Of a DNA stretch of 64,000 nt, positions 7,329-15,658 are shown piece after piece (the first letter of the stretch is position 1; every line of letters starts with the position of its first letter). A model generated the notes under the pieces. It was not told the DNA's origin. It was given only the letters and a program-made list of their open reading frames with translations, and did not search any database. Location: NCBI RefSeq assembly GCF_002583555.1, contig NZ_BEGX01000114.1, forward strand, positions 300,953 to 364,952, given 5' to 3'. Both the position numbers and the translations under genes were made by a program. The DNA is from Pseudonocardia sp. N23 (GTDB lineage Bacteria; Actinomycetota; Actinomycetes; Mycobacteriales; Pseudonocardiaceae).

Positions 7329-8494
7329 GCGTCGCGAGCGGGTTCGCGCAGGAACGCCGACAGGACGACGGCGAGGACGGGCACGACGGCGAGGGCGACC
7401 AGCGCGCCGCGCGGCCCGTGCGCGTCGGCGACCAGGCCGAGCAACGGCAGGAACAGCCCGCCCGCGCTGACGGCCAGCCCGAGGGTGACACCGGCGGCCG
7501 TGCCGGGGCGCGACGGCAGGTAGTCCTGACCCAGCTTCACGAGGACGGCGAACGGGATGTTGGTGACCAGCCCGACGAGCAGGGCCAGCGGGAGTGCTCC
7601 GTACTGGTTGCCGCACCACAACATCGCGACGAGCGCGGGGATCAGCAGGACGTTGCCGAGCCGGACCGTGCGCACCATCCCGATGCGGTCGGCGATCCGG
7701 CCACCGGTCAGGGTGCCGAGCACTCCCCCGGCCAGCTACAGCGTCAGCGCGGTCCCGCCCAGCGCGGGCGTGGCGCCGAGGTCGCGGATCCAGTACAGCG
7801 CGATGAAGGTGTTGACCCCGAACGCCACCGTCGACCGCACGACCTCGACGGCGGTCAGCGTCGCGAACAGCCGCGGCCTGTCGACACCGGTGCGCACCGC
7901 CGCGGTGGCGGCGTGCGGGAGGGTGCGGCGCTGGTGGCGCAACAGCACGAACGCCATCAGCACCGCCGGCGGGATGAACAGCGCCGTGGCACCGACGCCG
8001 AACGCGTCGAGGGCGGGCGTCGCGAGCGCCGGGGCGACGAAGAAGCCGACGCTGCCGCCCGCGGCGAAGTAGCTCATCGCGGTGGCGCTGCCCCCGGCGG
8101 CGATGCGGGCGTCGCGGCCCGCGGGCGGGTGGAACATCGCGACGCCCAGCCCCGAGACCAGCAACGACAGGAACATCAGGGGGTACGACGGCACGAGCCC
8201 GGCGACGCCCGCGCCGATCCCGGCGAGTGCCAGCCCGAGCGGCGACATCCACGGCAGCCGGCGCCGGTCCGCAAGCAGGCCGACGGCGATCTGCGGCAGC
8301 GCGCTGCCCAGCGTCGCGGCGAGGGCGAGCCCGGAGGCGCCGACGTAGCCGACGTCGCGCTGCAGCACGAAGTACGGGACGGCCGCGGGGACGATGCCCT
8401 GGTAGAAGTCGTCGACGGCATGGGCGGTGGCCCACAGCCGCATGCGTCGCCACGGCGAGGCCGCGACCGGCGCGAGTGTCTCGGAAGTGCTCAC
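7322..8494 (-). pseudogene. MFS transporter (fosmidomycin-resistance-like), interrupted by TAG
   Basis: A 12-helix major-facilitator transporter in two in-frame halves. The N-terminal half runs from GTG 8494 (AHAVDDFYQGIVPAAVPYFV, LADRRRLPWMSPLG, VAMFHPPAGRDAR). The C-terminal half begins at LAGGVLGTLTGGRIADRIG and continues to EPARDAQ. They are separated only by one TAG codon (7736-7738) in the same frame, after ALTL. The sequence on both sides is uninterrupted and family-like, so a single nonsense change explains it. The family includes Fsr efflux proteins for small drugs. A divergent AraC-type gene starts 53 bases away and probably regulated it. Reinitiation at GTG 7723 could make only the C-terminal half. 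Confidence 0.8.
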
Positions 8495-8531
8495 CCGACC
8501 ACGATCACGTCCCACGAGGCGACGGGCTTCC

Positions 8532-8537
8532 GATAAT
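8532..8537 (+). promoter_or_regulatory. Probable -10 box of the AraC-type gene
   Basis: GATAAT ends ten bases before ATG 8548, in the 53-base gap shared with the divergent MFS gene. It would give a very short or absent 5' leader. Autoregulation from this shared gap is likely for an AraC-type pair but is inference. Confidence 0.4.
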
Positions 8538-8547
8538 CTGCCGTTCG

Positions 8548-9321
8548 ATGTCGCAGATCCGCCACTCGCCGAACGCGCCCACCCTGGTGGAGTCGCACGT
8601 CGCCGGCGACGTCATCGACCGCCACCGCCACGACGACCACCAGCTCATCTACGTCAGCACCGGCGTGCTGGCGATCCGTACCGCCCGCGGCGCATGGGTC
8701 GCCTCCAGCGACCGCGCCGTCTGGGTCCCCGCGGGCATCTGGCACGAGCACCGCTTCTACGGGCGCACGTCCCTGCACTCGCTCGGCTTCCCCGTCGACG
8801 ACGCTCCCCTGCCCGACGACTCCCCGACGGTCCTCGCCGTCGGCGGGCTCCTGCGGGAGCTGCTCATCGCCTGTACCGAGCCCGGCCTGCCCGTGCCCGA
8901 GTCGCAGCGGCTGCGCGCGGTGCTCGCCGACCGGCTCCGGCGCGCCGTCGTGCAGCCGCTGGTACTGCCGACGCCCACCGACCCCCGGCTCGTCGACGCC
9001 TGCCGGCTCGTCGAGTCCGACCTGCGCAAGCCGGTGGGGCTCACCGAGCTGGCGCGGTCCGTCGGTGCCGGGGAACGCACCCTGACCAGGCTGTTCCGTA
9101 CCGAGTTCGGCATGACCTACCCGCAGTGGCGCACCGCGATCCGGGTGTTCCACGCGATGATCCACCTCGCCGAGGGTGCGACGGTCACCGCGACGGCCCA
9201 CCGCTGCGGCTTCGCGACGGCCAGTGCCTTCGTCGACACCTTCGCCCGCACGATGGGCCACACCCCCGGCGCCCACCGCCTCACCCCGCACGCCGGCGAG
9301 CTCGATCTCAGACTGCTGTGA
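8548..9321 (+). CDS. AraC family transcriptional regulator
   Basis: 257 residues. The N-terminal cupin sensor (about 15-95) includes VIDRHRHDDHQLIYVSTG and WVPAGIWHEHRFYG. The C-terminal AraC double helix-turn-helix (about 155-250) includes GLTELARSVGAGERTLTRLF and ATASAFVDTFARTMGHTPG. This is the small-cupin AraC type often paired with a divergent MFS efflux gene, exactly as here. The start at ATG 8548 is supported by the GATAAT box upstream and by the cupin beginning soon after. The effector is unknown. Since the transporter partner is broken, the regulator may now be an orphan. Confidence 0.9.
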   Translation: MSQIRHSPNAPTLVESHVAGDVIDRHRHDDHQLIYVSTGVLAIRTARGAWVASSDRAVWVPAGIWHEHRFYGRTSLHSLGFPVDDAPLPDDSPTVLAVGGLLRELLIACTEPGLPVPESQRLRAVLADRLRRAVVQPLVLPTPTDPRLVDACRLVESDLRKPVGLTELARSVGAGERTLTRLFRTEFGMTYPQWRTAIRVFHAMIHLAEGATVTATAHRCGFATASAFVDTFARTMGHTPGAHRLTPHAGELDLRLL

Positions 9322-9341
9322 TCATGGTCGGAGGTCGTGGC

Positions 9342-9665
9342 TCATCGGGCGCCGACGAACCGGTAGGCCTCCTGCGTGAGCAGGCGCCAGGCGTCGGGGT
9401 CGGCGCCGTGGACCGTGACCCATTCCTTCATCGGGCGGCCTCTGCCGGCGTCGAACGGCCCGCCCTCCCCTGTCGCGACGAGCCCGGTGACGCGGTCGCG
9501 GGGCAGCTTCAGGACGAGGGCGCCGCGGACGAGCATCGCGAAGATCGAGCCGTCGACCTTCAGGGCGTGCGAGCCGAACCGGCCCGTCGACCCGGGCGGG
9601 GTCACGCCGGGGCGGCCCACGAACTCGTCGACCAGCTGTTCGAACAGCTCCTCCACCGTCTCCAC
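9342..9665 (-). CDS. TfoX N-terminal-domain family protein
   Basis: 107 residues matching the TfoX/Sxy N-terminal domain: FGSHALKVDGSIFAMLVRGA followed by LVLKLPRDRV and GRPMKEWVTV. Stand-alone TfoX_N proteins are common in actinomycetes; their role is not established and the DNA-uptake role of Sxy need not apply. The GTG at 9665 is used. The gene converges with the AraC gene and is divergent from the DUF899 gene, with about 100 bases between. Confidence 0.8.
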   Translation of the reverse strand: METVEELFEQLVDEFVGRPGVTPPGSTGRFGSHALKVDGSIFAMLVRGALVLKLPRDRVTGLVATGEGGPFDAGRGRPMKEWVTVHGADPDAWRLLTQEAYRFVGAR

Positions 9666-9768
9666 CCGCGCAGCACACCACAGGCCCCCGACACGACCGA
9701 TGAGTCTGCGACGCCACAGCGGTCGGCACTCCGGACAGCAACACCGGACGACGGGAGAGGACTACCTC

Positions 9769-10503
9769 ATGGCACTGCCCCGGATCGCGAGCCGCGACGA
9801 GTGGCTGGCCGCACGCACCGCACTGCTCGCCGAGGAGAAGGAGCTGACCCGGGCCCGCGACGCGCTGAACACCCGTCGCCGCGAGCTGCCCATGGTCGAG
9901 ATCGAGAAGGACTACCGGTTCACCGGCCCCGAGGGCGAGGTGGGCCTGCTCGACCTGTTCGAGGGACGGCGCCAGCTCATGGTGGGCCACTTCATGTTCG
10001 ACCCGTCGTGGGAGGACGGCTGCCCCAGCTGCACGGCGGGCGCCGAGGAGATGTCGCAGGGTTTGCTCGACCACCTGGCGACGCGCGACACCTCGCTGAC
10101 CTACGTGTCGCGGGCGCCACTGGAGAAGATCGAGCGGTACAAGGCGAAGAAGGGCTGGACGTTCCGCTGGTACTCCTCCGGCGGCAGCGACTTCAACTAC
10201 GACTTCCACGTCACGCTCGACGACTCCGTGCAGCCCGCCGAGTACAACTACCGGCCCGCCGCCGAGTACGGACCGACCTGGACCGGCGACACGCAGCCGT
10301 TCGAAATGCCCGGCCTGAGCTGCTTCCTCCGCGACGGCGACCGCGTCTTCCACACGTACTCGCAGTACGCGCGGGGCGCGGAGTCGACGGGCGGGTCGTA
10401 CTACTTCCTGGACCTGACGGCGCTGGGCCGCCAGGAGGACTGGGAGATGCCCGAGGGCCGCGCCGATCTCGCCCGGACCACCCAGCCGGACTTCGCGTCG
10501 TGA
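9769..10503 (+). CDS. DUF899 (thioredoxin-like) family protein
   Basis: 244 residues. The thioredoxin-like DUF899 pattern is clear: KDYRFTGPEGEVGLLDLFEG, then HFMFDPSWEDGCPSCTAGAE with a CPSC pair where thioredoxins have CxxC, and near the C terminus FHTYSQYARGAE. The reaction is unknown. ATG 9769 follows GGGAGAGGA; the longer upstream frame is not family-like. An ECF sigma-factor gene begins 44 bases after the stop, so the two may be co-transcribed. Confidence 0.88.
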   Translation: MALPRIASRDEWLAARTALLAEEKELTRARDALNTRRRELPMVEIEKDYRFTGPEGEVGLLDLFEGRRQLMVGHFMFDPSWEDGCPSCTAGAEEMSQGLLDHLATRDTSLTYVSRAPLEKIERYKAKKGWTFRWYSSGGSDFNYDFHVTLDDSVQPAEYNYRPAAEYGPTWTGDTQPFEMPGLSCFLRDGDRVFHTYSQYARGAESTGGSYYFLDLTALGRQEDWEMPEGRADLARTTQPDFAS

Positions 10504-10547
10504 GCGGCGACCGATGATTCCGCGGGGCCCGCGTCGTTGACACGGAC

Positions 10548-11483
10548 ATGAGCGACTTCAGCGCGCGGATGCAGGAGCACCGCCGCGAGCTGCACGTGCA
10601 CTGCTACCGGATGCTCGGCTCGTTCGACGAGGCCGAGGACCTGGTGCAGGAGACCTTCCTGCGGGCGTGGAAGGCGCGCGGGCAGTTCGATGAGGCCACC
10701 AACCTGCGGGCCTGGCTCTACAGGATCGCGACGAACGCCTGCCTGGACGCGTTGCGGCGCAGGAAGCGCGCGGTCCCGAAGTCGGAGAGCCCGGCCGAGG
10801 TCACGTGGCTGCAGCCCTACCCGGACCAGCTGCTCGACGCGGTGGCGCCCAGCGACGAGCGGCCCGACGTCGTCGCGGTCGCCCGGGAGACGATCGGGCT
10901 GGCGTTCCTCGCCGCGATCCAGCTGCTCCCGGCCCGGCAGCGGGCGGTGCTGGTGCTGCGCGACGTGCTGGAGTGGTCGGCCGCCGAGACCGCGGACCTG
11001 CTGGAGATGACGGTCCCGGCGGCCAACAGCGCGCTGCAACGGGCCCGCGCGACGCTGCGGGAACGGCTGCCCGCCGACCACGGCGACTGGCAGGCGCCGC
11101 TGCCGACCGACGAGGAGCAGGCGCTGCTGGAGCGGTTCGTCCGCGCGCACACCACGGGCGACCCCGACGAGCTGGTGGCGCTGGTGCGCCACGACATCCG
11201 CGTCACCATGCCCCCGGCACCCATGGAGTACAACGGCCTCGACGAGCTGTGGCCGCTGTTCGAGCGGGCGACGTCCGGCTTCGACGGCGACTGGCGGCTG
11301 CTGCCCACCGCGGCCAACCGGATGCCGGCCGCGGCGAGCTACCTGCGCCCGCCAGGGGGAACCGAGTACCTGCCGTACAAGCTCGACGTGCTGCGGATCG
11401 TCGACGGCCGGATCGCCGAGATCACGACGTTCGGGCCGTCACGGTTCGCCGATCACGGGCTGCCCGCGGCGCTGGCGCCGTGA
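10548..11483 (+). CDS. ECF sigma factor with C-terminal SnoaL-like domain
   Basis: 311 residues. Region 2 is HVHCYRMLGSFDEAEDLVQE with the following ETFLRAW; region 4 is QLLPARQRAVLVLRDVLEWS and ALQRARATLRERL. About 110 more residues (ALLERFVRAHTTGDPDELVA to the end) form a SnoaL-like/NTF2-fold domain. This architecture is the sigma-70 subgroup in which the fused domain replaces a separate anti-sigma factor; it resembles TIGR02960 proteins. No anti-sigma gene is adjacent, as expected. The target promoters are unknown, and the DUF899 gene immediately upstream is a plausible partner. Confidence 0.9.
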   Translation: MSDFSARMQEHRRELHVHCYRMLGSFDEAEDLVQETFLRAWKARGQFDEATNLRAWLYRIATNACLDALRRRKRAVPKSESPAEVTWLQPYPDQLLDAVAPSDERPDVVAVARETIGLAFLAAIQLLPARQRAVLVLRDVLEWSAAETADLLEMTVPAANSALQRARATLRERLPADHGDWQAPLPTDEEQALLERFVRAHTTGDPDELVALVRHDIRVTMPPAPMEYNGLDELWPLFERATSGFDGDWRLLPTAANRMPAAASYLRPPGGTEYLPYKLDVLRIVDGRIAEITTFGPSRFADHGLPAALAP

Positions 11484-11675
11484 GGCCTGCTGCCGTGACG
11501 ACCACACCCGGCAGCGGCGGGCACGAACGCGACGACGACGAGCCGCTCGGGCCGTGCGCTCGCCGCGAGCAGCCGGGCGGACGTCGCCGGGCCGACGTAG
11601 CCGATCGGTGCGCGCACCGGGGCGGGTCCTGTCCCGACGAGCAGGTGCGGACCAGGCTCGTCGGAGGGTCCCGGG

Positions 11676-11846
11676 TCAGGCCGCGGAGTGCGCGGGCGCC
11701 CCGTCCCACAGCCACTGCTCGGTCATCTCGTCGCCGCACTCCGGGCACGGCACCAGGAACCCCAGGCCGTCGATCCCGGGCAGTTCGGCCTCAACCTCGC
11801 AGCGGACGCACGTCCACCATCCGATCGCGCTCTTTCCGGCATCCAT
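11676..11846 (-). CDS. Small CxxC...CxxC zinc-ribbon protein
   Basis: A 56-residue gene. The sequence reads MDAGKSAIGWWTCVRCEVEA and then ELPGIDGLGFLVPCPECG, ending in a Trp-rich acidic stretch (DEMTEQWLWDG). Cys13-x2-Cys16 and Cys34-x2-Cys37 form a typical zinc ribbon. The codon third positions are almost all G or C, as in neighbouring genes. I do not recognise the family, but the spaced Cys pairs and Trp residues argue against chance. It is convergent with the sigma-factor gene. Confidence 0.7.
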   Translation of the reverse strand: MDAGKSAIGWWTCVRCEVEAELPGIDGLGFLVPCPECGDEMTEQWLWDGAPAHSAA

Positions 11847-11957
11847 GACCGTCGATGGTAACTACACGTGTGTGGTTCGCCACCCCGCCACGCGCGGGAG
11901 GTGTCGTCGGACGCGTCCGTCTTGCCGGGACGTCCCCCCGGCTGCGACGCTTTTCCG

Positions 11958-12956
11958 ATGGCAGGCCAGGACGCAGCCGACGCACCGGACGCCGTCGCCG
12001 ACCTCGTCGAGTCCCAGCTCGCGGACGCCGGTGCCACGTGGACCGTCGGAGTCGGTGGTGCGCTCGCCGAGTTCGGACGCCGCCCCGCGGAACCCGTCGC
12101 CCGCGGGCCGCGCTGCGTCGTCACCGCGCGCGGTGGGGTGCGCCTCGACCTTCCCGACGGCGTCGAGGTCGTCGCCTACGAGACCCCGGCGGGCCCCGGC
12201 CAACGCTGGAACCACGCCATCTCGTTCTGCCTGCCGCCCGACGCGGCGCAGCGAGCCTCCCGCCACGTCGTGACCCGCGTCGGACCCGACGACGCCGCCA
12301 TCCGGCCCCGCGACCGGGCCGCGATCCTCTACGACCTGGGCCTCGACATCCCCACCGTCGACGTGTTGGTCCGCACCGCCGACCCGGTCCTGCGCGAGGC
12401 CCTCGACAAGGTGTGCGGCGAACCGCTCGACTCCGAGACCGTGACGTCGGTCATCCGGCGCAGCCCGCACCGCGTCTTCGAGAGCGCCTGCGGGCGGGTC
12501 GAGGTATTCGCCCGCATCGCCCAGCCCGGCACCGACACCCCCGACGGCCCGCACACCCACGTCCGTCCCGAGCTGCTGCGTCCCGAGCGCACCCACCCCG
12601 GCGCCGCCCCGATCGGGCCCGGGCTGGTCACCTGCATGACCCTGCACCCGGCCCATCCCGTCACCGACGCCAACGGGCACGCCGTCGACTTCGACGAGGC
12701 CAGACATGCCGCCTTCCAGCGGATTCTCGACGTCTTCGGCGATCCCGTCGCGGGTGCCCACAAGGCCATGACCATCGCCGCGGTCCGCGAGGGAGTCGGC
12801 CCCGACCTGACGATGCTGCCGCGCGACCCGGCGTCCCGCGCCGCCGTCGCAGTGACGCTCCGTCAGCTTTTCCACACCGACGGGCCCTCCCCCACCCTGG
12901 ACGTCTGGAGAGCCCGGCATCCGCCGGATGCCGGGCTGCTGCATCCGGACGGCTGA
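11958..12956 (+). CDS. Unrecognised protein of about 332 residues
   Basis: A long frame with good coding bias but no family I can name. It begins MAGQDAADAPDAVADLVESQ. It is a soluble protein without membrane segment or signal peptide, rich in Asp, Arg, His and Pro. Distinct segments are VEVVAYETPAGPGQRWNHAI, DVLVRTADPVLREALDKVCG, and a His-containing LVTCMTLHPAHPVTDANGHA followed by VDFDEARHAAFQRILDVFGD. ATG 11958 is chosen because the upstream extension is Arg/Pro-rich. There is no clear ribosome-binding site, so it may be leaderless. A perfect hairpin covers the last codons. Confidence 0.6.
   Translation: MAGQDAADAPDAVADLVESQLADAGATWTVGVGGALAEFGRRPAEPVARGPRCVVTARGGVRLDLPDGVEVVAYETPAGPGQRWNHAISFCLPPDAAQRASRHVVTRVGPDDAAIRPRDRAAILYDLGLDIPTVDVLVRTADPVLREALDKVCGEPLDSETVTSVIRRSPHRVFESACGRVEVFARIAQPGTDTPDGPHTHVRPELLRPERTHPGAAPIGPGLVTCMTLHPAHPVTDANGHAVDFDEARHAAFQRILDVFGDPVAGAHKAMTIAAVREGVGPDLTMLPRDPASRAAVAVTLRQLFHTDGPSPTLDVWRARHPPDAGLLHPDG
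12911..12937 (+). terminator. Perfect 12-bp hairpin at the 3' end of the 11958-12956 gene
   Basis: AGCCCGGCATCC (12911-12922), loop GCC, and GGATGCCGGGCT (12926-12937) pair perfectly within the last 15 codons. Location and strength suggest a terminator overlapping the coding end, without a T-tract. It could also mean that the functional coding region ended earlier. Confidence 0.45.
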
Positions 12957-13331
12957 ACATCAACGGCGCGTCGCTCCGGCCGCGCCGCGCGCGCTAACGA
13001 ACAGCGGCGATTCACCGAGTGCATCCGCGGACGGGAAAGCCCAGATCGGACGCTGGTTCCGCGGTGCGCTGGTGGTATCGCGGGCGGCACGGTCGACCGG
13101 CCCGTCCGTGGGTCGCATGGTGCCCTCCCGCCAGCACCCACGGTCCACGCCGGCGTGCCCGCCGGCGTGGACCACCGGGCGACCTCGAGGTCACGCTCGT
13201 CACACTTCGTGCACGCGGCCCACGACCCGGACGGTGCGCCACGCCGTGGCCTGCGGGAACGATCGTCCCGTGCTGTCCGTTCCCTCCGTAGGATCGGGTC
13301 GCCGACGGCGGACCCACGACGAGGAGGGCTC
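12957..13331. other. 375-base intergenic region with a strong hairpin
   Basis: No gene is supported. It contains a perfect 13-bp inverted repeat, GGTCCACGCCGGC (13142-13154) and GCCGGCGTGGACC (13161-13173), with a six-base loop. It could terminate upstream transcription or sit in the leader of the gene at 13332, 158 bases further on. The GAGGAGGG ribosome-binding site of that gene is at 13321-13328. Confidence 0.5.
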
Positions 13332-14117
13332 ATGGGCACGGTCGTGACCATCATCGTCCTGGTGGCGATCGTCGCCGGCGTGGTCTGGCTCGTCCGGCAG
13401 CGCACCGCGTCCCAGGCCCGCGAGCTCGAGGACTCTAAGGCCGAGGCACGTCGCTGGGTCGAGCGGCTCGGCGGGCAGGTCCTCAACCTCGTCGGGACCG
13501 ACGAGGCGTCCAAGCAGGCCCTCGCCGACGCGGCCGAGCGCTACAACGCCGCCGGGTCCCAGATGGAGCAGGCCCGCACCGCCGCGCAGTGCCGGCAGGT
13601 CACCGAGACCGCCTACGAAGGCCTCTACTACGTCCGCGCCGCCCGCACCGCGATGGGCATCGACCCCGGACCCGAGCTGCCGCCGCTGCCCGGCCAGCAG
13701 CGCGCCGGCGCCGTCTCCGAGGAGCGTGACGTCGAGGTCGAGGGGCACTCCTACAGCGCCTCGCCCGATCCGTCGAACCGCAACCCGCACTACTACCCGG
13801 GCGGCGACGTCGCCGGGCGGCCCGTGCCCGCCGGCTGGTACTCCGAGCCGTGGTGGAAGCCCGCGCTCGTGGCCGGCGCGTGGGGCTTCGGCTCGATGAT
13901 GCTGTTCAGCGCCATGTTCTCCGGGATGTCCGGTGTCGCCTACGCCGACGGGTACGCGGACGGCGCGGCCGCCGACGGGGGCGGCGACTACGGCGACGGG
14001 GGCGACGCCGGTGGCCAGGACTTCGGGGGCGACGGCGGCGGGGACTTCGGCGGCGGGGACTTCGGCGGCGGCGATTTCGGCGGCGGCGATTTCGGCGGCG
14101 GGGGTTTCGACTTCTGA
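13332..14117 (+). CDS. Membrane-anchored protein with Gly/Asp/Phe repeat tail
   Basis: 261 residues. One N-terminal transmembrane helix (residues 3-21, VVTIIVLVAIVAGVVWLV) is followed by a charged helical region (about 25-120) with Ala/Glu/Arg heptad character, a Pro/Gly linker, a second hydrophobic stretch near 175-200 (ALVAGAWGFGSMMLFSAMFS) and a glycine-rich tail of repeated GGGDF units ending GGGGFDF. Related actinobacterial proteins have no known function; the tail resembles that of YgcG-type proteins, but no TPM domain is present. The tail is encoded by near-identical 15-base repeats. Confidence 0.7.
   Translation: MGTVVTIIVLVAIVAGVVWLVRQRTASQARELEDSKAEARRWVERLGGQVLNLVGTDEASKQALADAAERYNAAGSQMEQARTAAQCRQVTETAYEGLYYVRAARTAMGIDPGPELPPLPGQQRAGAVSEERDVEVEGHSYSASPDPSNRNPHYYPGGDVAGRPVPAGWYSEPWWKPALVAGAWGFGSMMLFSAMFSGMSGVAYADGYADGAAADGGGDYGDGGDAGGQDFGGDGGGDFGGGDFGGGDFGGGDFGGGGFDF
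14044..14112 (+). repeat. Tandem 15-base repeats coding for GGGDF
   Basis: Repeated units of the form ttcggcggcggggac / ttcggcggcggcgat encode successive GGGDF pentapeptides at the C terminus of the 13332-14117 gene. Slippage at such repeats may vary tail length between strains. Confidence 0.75.
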
Positions 14118-14190
14118 TCTTGGGGTAGTCCATGATCGCGGGGCCGACGACGCTCCCGCCCCACAGCAACCGGACTCGTCCGGATCTCCC

Positions 14191-14230
14191 CGTCGACCGG
14201 CTCGGTGCACCAGACCCGAGCCGGTCGACG
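14191..14230. terminator. 15-bp perfect hairpin between convergent genes
   Basis: CGTCGACCGGCTCGG (14191-14205) pairs with CCGAGCCGGTCGACG (14216-14230) around a ten-base loop. It lies between the rightward gene ending at 14117 and the leftward glycosylase gene ending at 14328, so it can serve both as a bidirectional terminator. Neither side has a T-tract. Confidence 0.7.
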
Positions 14231-14327
14231 CATGTCCGGGGCCTCTTCTCGCCGCCGATCCCGGCGCCGGACCGGTCCGGACCATGACCGAACCGGTCCG
14301 ACGTCGAACTCGGTGAGCAGGTCGTGG

Positions 14328-15164
14328 CTACCGGACCGACGTCGCCGGCTGGCACGTCGGACACCAGAACAGGTTGCGGCCGGCGTGGTCGGAGTGCAGC
14401 ACCGGCGTTCCGCACACGTGGCACGCCATCCCCTGCCGGCGGTAGACGTAGACCTCACCGCCGTGCCGGTCCTTGCGCCCCGGCTCCCCGCGCCGCCGCG
14501 GATCGTGCTGCGGGGCGACGGTGTCGATCCGGCCCTTGCGCACCCCGTCACGCATCAGCACCACCAGGTCGGCCCACATCGCGTCCCACGTCTCCCGTGG
14601 CAACGCCTTCCCCGGCAGCTGCGGGTCGATCCCGTGCCGGAACAACAGCTCTGCCCGGTAGACGTTCCCCACCCCGGCGACGACCTTCTGGTCCATCAGC
14701 AACGTCGCCAACGGGGACGACGAGCGCCCGATCCGGGCCCACGCCAGGTCCGGGTCGGCGTCGCGGCGCAACGGGTCCGGGCCCAGCCGGGCCCTGACCG
14801 CGCGCACCTCGGCGTCCGTGATCAGCTCGCACGCCGTCGGCCCCCGCAGGTCGGCCCAGTGCGTCGCGCCGACGATCCGCATCCGCACCTGACCCCACGG
14901 CTCCGGCGGCGCACCGCCCGGCTCGTCGAGCGGCTTCTCGTCGAACGTCCCGTACAGGCCCAGGTGCACGTGCACGACCCGGTCGCGGCCGTAGCGGTGG
15001 AACAGGTGCTTACCGTGCGCGTCGGCCTTCGTCAGGACCTCGCCGTCGAGCAGCGCCGCCGACGCCTCGAACCGCCCCTGCGGGCTGCTCACCCGCACCG
15101 GGGCCCGCCCGAACAGCCGGCCGTGGCGCCGTGCCAGCCGGTGCAGCGTGTGACCCTCCGGCAC
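14328..15164 (-). CDS. nei: Fpg/Nei family DNA glycosylase (endonuclease VIII, Nei2-like)
   Basis: 278 residues of the Fpg/Nei base-excision-repair family, which removes oxidised bases and nicks the resulting abasic site. The N terminus is MPEGHTLHRLARRH; Pro2 is the Schiff-base nucleophile and Glu3 the catalytic acid. LTKADAHGKHLFHRY contains the conserved active-site Lys. The helix-two-turn-helix has VVAGVGNVYRAELLF. The C-terminal zinc finger is CHVC...CPTC. PEGH rather than PELP places it in the Nei2/Nei1 branch. GTG 15164 encodes the required Met-Pro-Glu start. The gene lies 3 bases downstream of rpiB, so the two are an operon. Confidence 0.93.
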   Translation of the reverse strand: MPEGHTLHRLARRHGRLFGRAPVRVSSPQGRFEASAALLDGEVLTKADAHGKHLFHRYGRDRVVHVHLGLYGTFDEKPLDEPGGAPPEPWGQVRMRIVGATHWADLRGPTACELITDAEVRAVRARLGPDPLRRDADPDLAWARIGRSSSPLATLLMDQKVVAGVGNVYRAELLFRHGIDPQLPGKALPRETWDAMWADLVVLMRDGVRKGRIDTVAPQHDPRRRGEPGRKDRHGGEVYVYRRQGMACHVCGTPVLHSDHAGRNLFWCPTCQPATSVR

Positions 15165-15167
15165 CGG

Positions 15168-15641
15168 TCAGGCGCTCGGCAGCGGCGGGTAGTCGTGGTT
15201 GTTCTCGAACTCGGCCAGGATGTCGATGCGGCGCTGGTGGCGCGGCTCGTTCGAGAACGGCGTCGTCACGAACGCGTCGACGATCGCCTTCGCCTCGTCC
15301 TCCGAGTGCATCCGCGCCCCGATGCCGACGACGTGCGCGTTGTTGTGCTCCCGCGCCAGCGTCGCCGTCTCGACGTTCCAGGCCAGTGCTGCCCGGCAGC
15401 CCGGCACCTTGTTGGCCGAGATCTGCTCGCCGTTGCCCGAACCGCCGAGCACGACTCCCAGCGAGCCCTCGTCGGCGACCACGCGCCGCCCCGTCTCCAG
15501 GCAGAACGCCGGATAGTCGTCCTGGGCGTCGTAGGCCAGGGCCCCGACGTCGACGACCTCGTGACCGGCACCCGACAGGTGCTCGATCAGCACGGTCTTG
15601 AGCTCGAAACCGGCATGGTCAGAACCGAGATACACGCGCAC
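15168..15641 (-). CDS. rpiB: Ribose-5-phosphate isomerase B
   Basis: Interconverts ribose 5-phosphate and ribulose 5-phosphate in the pentose-phosphate pathway, cytosolic. 157 residues, normal length. The N terminus VRVYLGSDHAGFELK contains the phosphate-binding DHAGF motif. GVVLGGSGNGEQISANKVPG carries the SGNG loop, with Glu as catalytic base in the actinobacterial type where others have Cys. HNNAHVVGIGARM is the conserved HNDANV-like block. GTG 15641 is the start; the upstream frame extension is not family-like. It is divergent from the DUF429 gene, leaving 17 bases between start codons. Confidence 0.95.
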   Translation of the reverse strand: MRVYLGSDHAGFELKTVLIEHLSGAGHEVVDVGALAYDAQDDYPAFCLETGRRVVADEGSLGVVLGGSGNGEQISANKVPGCRAALAWNVETATLAREHNNAHVVGIGARMHSEDEAKAIVDAFVTTPFSNEPRHQRRIDILAEFENNHDYPPLPSA

Positions 15642-15658
15642 GGGCAGAATCCTGCCCC

